In this document: positions 5,779 through 5,835 of the stretch, in pieces
Layout of the letters: every line of letters starts with the position of its first letter
Position numbering within the stretch: position 1 is the first letter of the stretch
Made by a program: the position numbers and the translations under genes
NCBI GenBank assembly: GCA_024640445.1
Contig: JAHEEZ010000224.1
Location: forward strand, 1 to 5,835
Direction of reading: 5' to 3'
Length of the DNA: 5,835 bases
Source: Acidobacteriota bacterium
GTDB lineage: Bacteria > Acidobacteriota > Blastocatellia > Pyrinomonadales > Pyrinomonadaceae
The notes under the pieces: generated by a model
What the model saw: the letters and a program-made list of their open reading frames with translations, nothing else
What the model was told of the DNA's origin: nothing
The model's database searches: none

Positions 5779-5800
5779 ATTATACGCTGAATCAGTCAGC
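5779..5800 (-). promoter_or_regulatory. Candidate promoter of the Crp/Fnr gene with adjacent inverted repeat
   Basis: The minus strand has a perfect TATAAT (5779-5784) about 105 bases before the ATG at 5674. Directly upstream lies GCTGA-CTGAT-TCAGC (5786-5800), a 5-5-5 inverted repeat where an operator could block RNA polymerase. No convincing -35 is found 16-18 bases upstream. Tracts of seven T follow at 5771-5777 and in the leader near 5745-5751. The hairpin followed by T7 could instead be a weak terminator for a gene beyond the window, though eight bases separate stem and T-tract. Confidence 0.35.
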
Positions 5801-5810
5801 CCGTGGCCCT

Positions 5811-5835
5811 GATCCATATCTCACCAGTTGGCGTC
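5811..5835 (-). repeat. Dispersed repeat R, copy 4 (cut by the right window edge)
   Basis: The last 25 bases begin GATCCATATCTC and end GGCGTC, matching the low-coordinate end of copies 2 (2419-2443) and 3 (3229-3253) at 18 to 20 of 25 positions. The copy has the same orientation and starts at the same GATC as the others. The rest of the unit lies outside the window. Because it is short, the match alone would be weak; identical start and orientation make it credible. Confidence 0.65.

Overview
The window looks like a fragment of an environmental bacterial genome, most likely from the Acidobacteriota (Blastocatellia or Pyrinomonadaceae type). The clues are a divergent RHS-repeat fragment of the style common there, a secreted protein with the 'W-x-GI-x-PL-x-STR' opening and the '(D/A)GxRExxxxELxI' ending seen in hypothetical proteins of that phylum, and a short Crp/Fnr regulator. 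The assignment rests on remembered family resemblance, not on a search. There is no rRNA, tRNA, CRISPR array or intact insertion sequence.

Every supported gene lies on the minus strand, so transcription runs from high to low coordinates. From right to left: a partial repeat copy at the right edge (5811-5835); a Crp/Fnr-type regulator (5087-5674); an intergenic stretch with overlapping TTAAG/CTTAA inverted repeats; a SnoaL/NTF2-like protein (4540-4938); a remnant of a short-chain dehydrogenase start (4472-4543); a secreted metallo-beta-lactamase-fold hydrolase (3419-4420); an intrinsic terminator (3343-3377); a truncated repeat copy (3229-3333); a small secreted protein of unknown function (2619-3110); a full repeat copy (2419-2658); an orphan RHS C-terminal fragment ending in an HExxH peptidase-like domain (1088 to about 2415, open frame to 2533); a secreted 279-residue protein (212-1051); and another repeat copy running off the left edge (1-186).

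The organising feature is a diverged intergenic repeat of about 240 bp, here called R. Four copies in the same orientation lie between, or flank, three gene blocks: regulator-SnoaL-hydrolase, the 163-residue secreted protein, and RHS tip plus 279-residue protein. Both window edges fall inside R, which suggests a multicopy element that may have broken the assembly. R has conserved GATC sites at near-constant spacing and a GATCCA/TGGATC inverted repeat. It abuts the RHS fragment, which has no plausible start of its own, and supplies the last residues of the 163-residue protein.

The best candidate for something undescribed is this cassette-like layout: a displaced RHS toxin tip and small secreted partner genes separated by a GATC-rich repeat that could act as a recombination substrate. 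The regulator block looks like an ordinary metabolic or detoxification operon with one gene lost. About 300 bp at 3111-3418 carry no gene; they hold a putative leader region, R copy 3 and the terminator.
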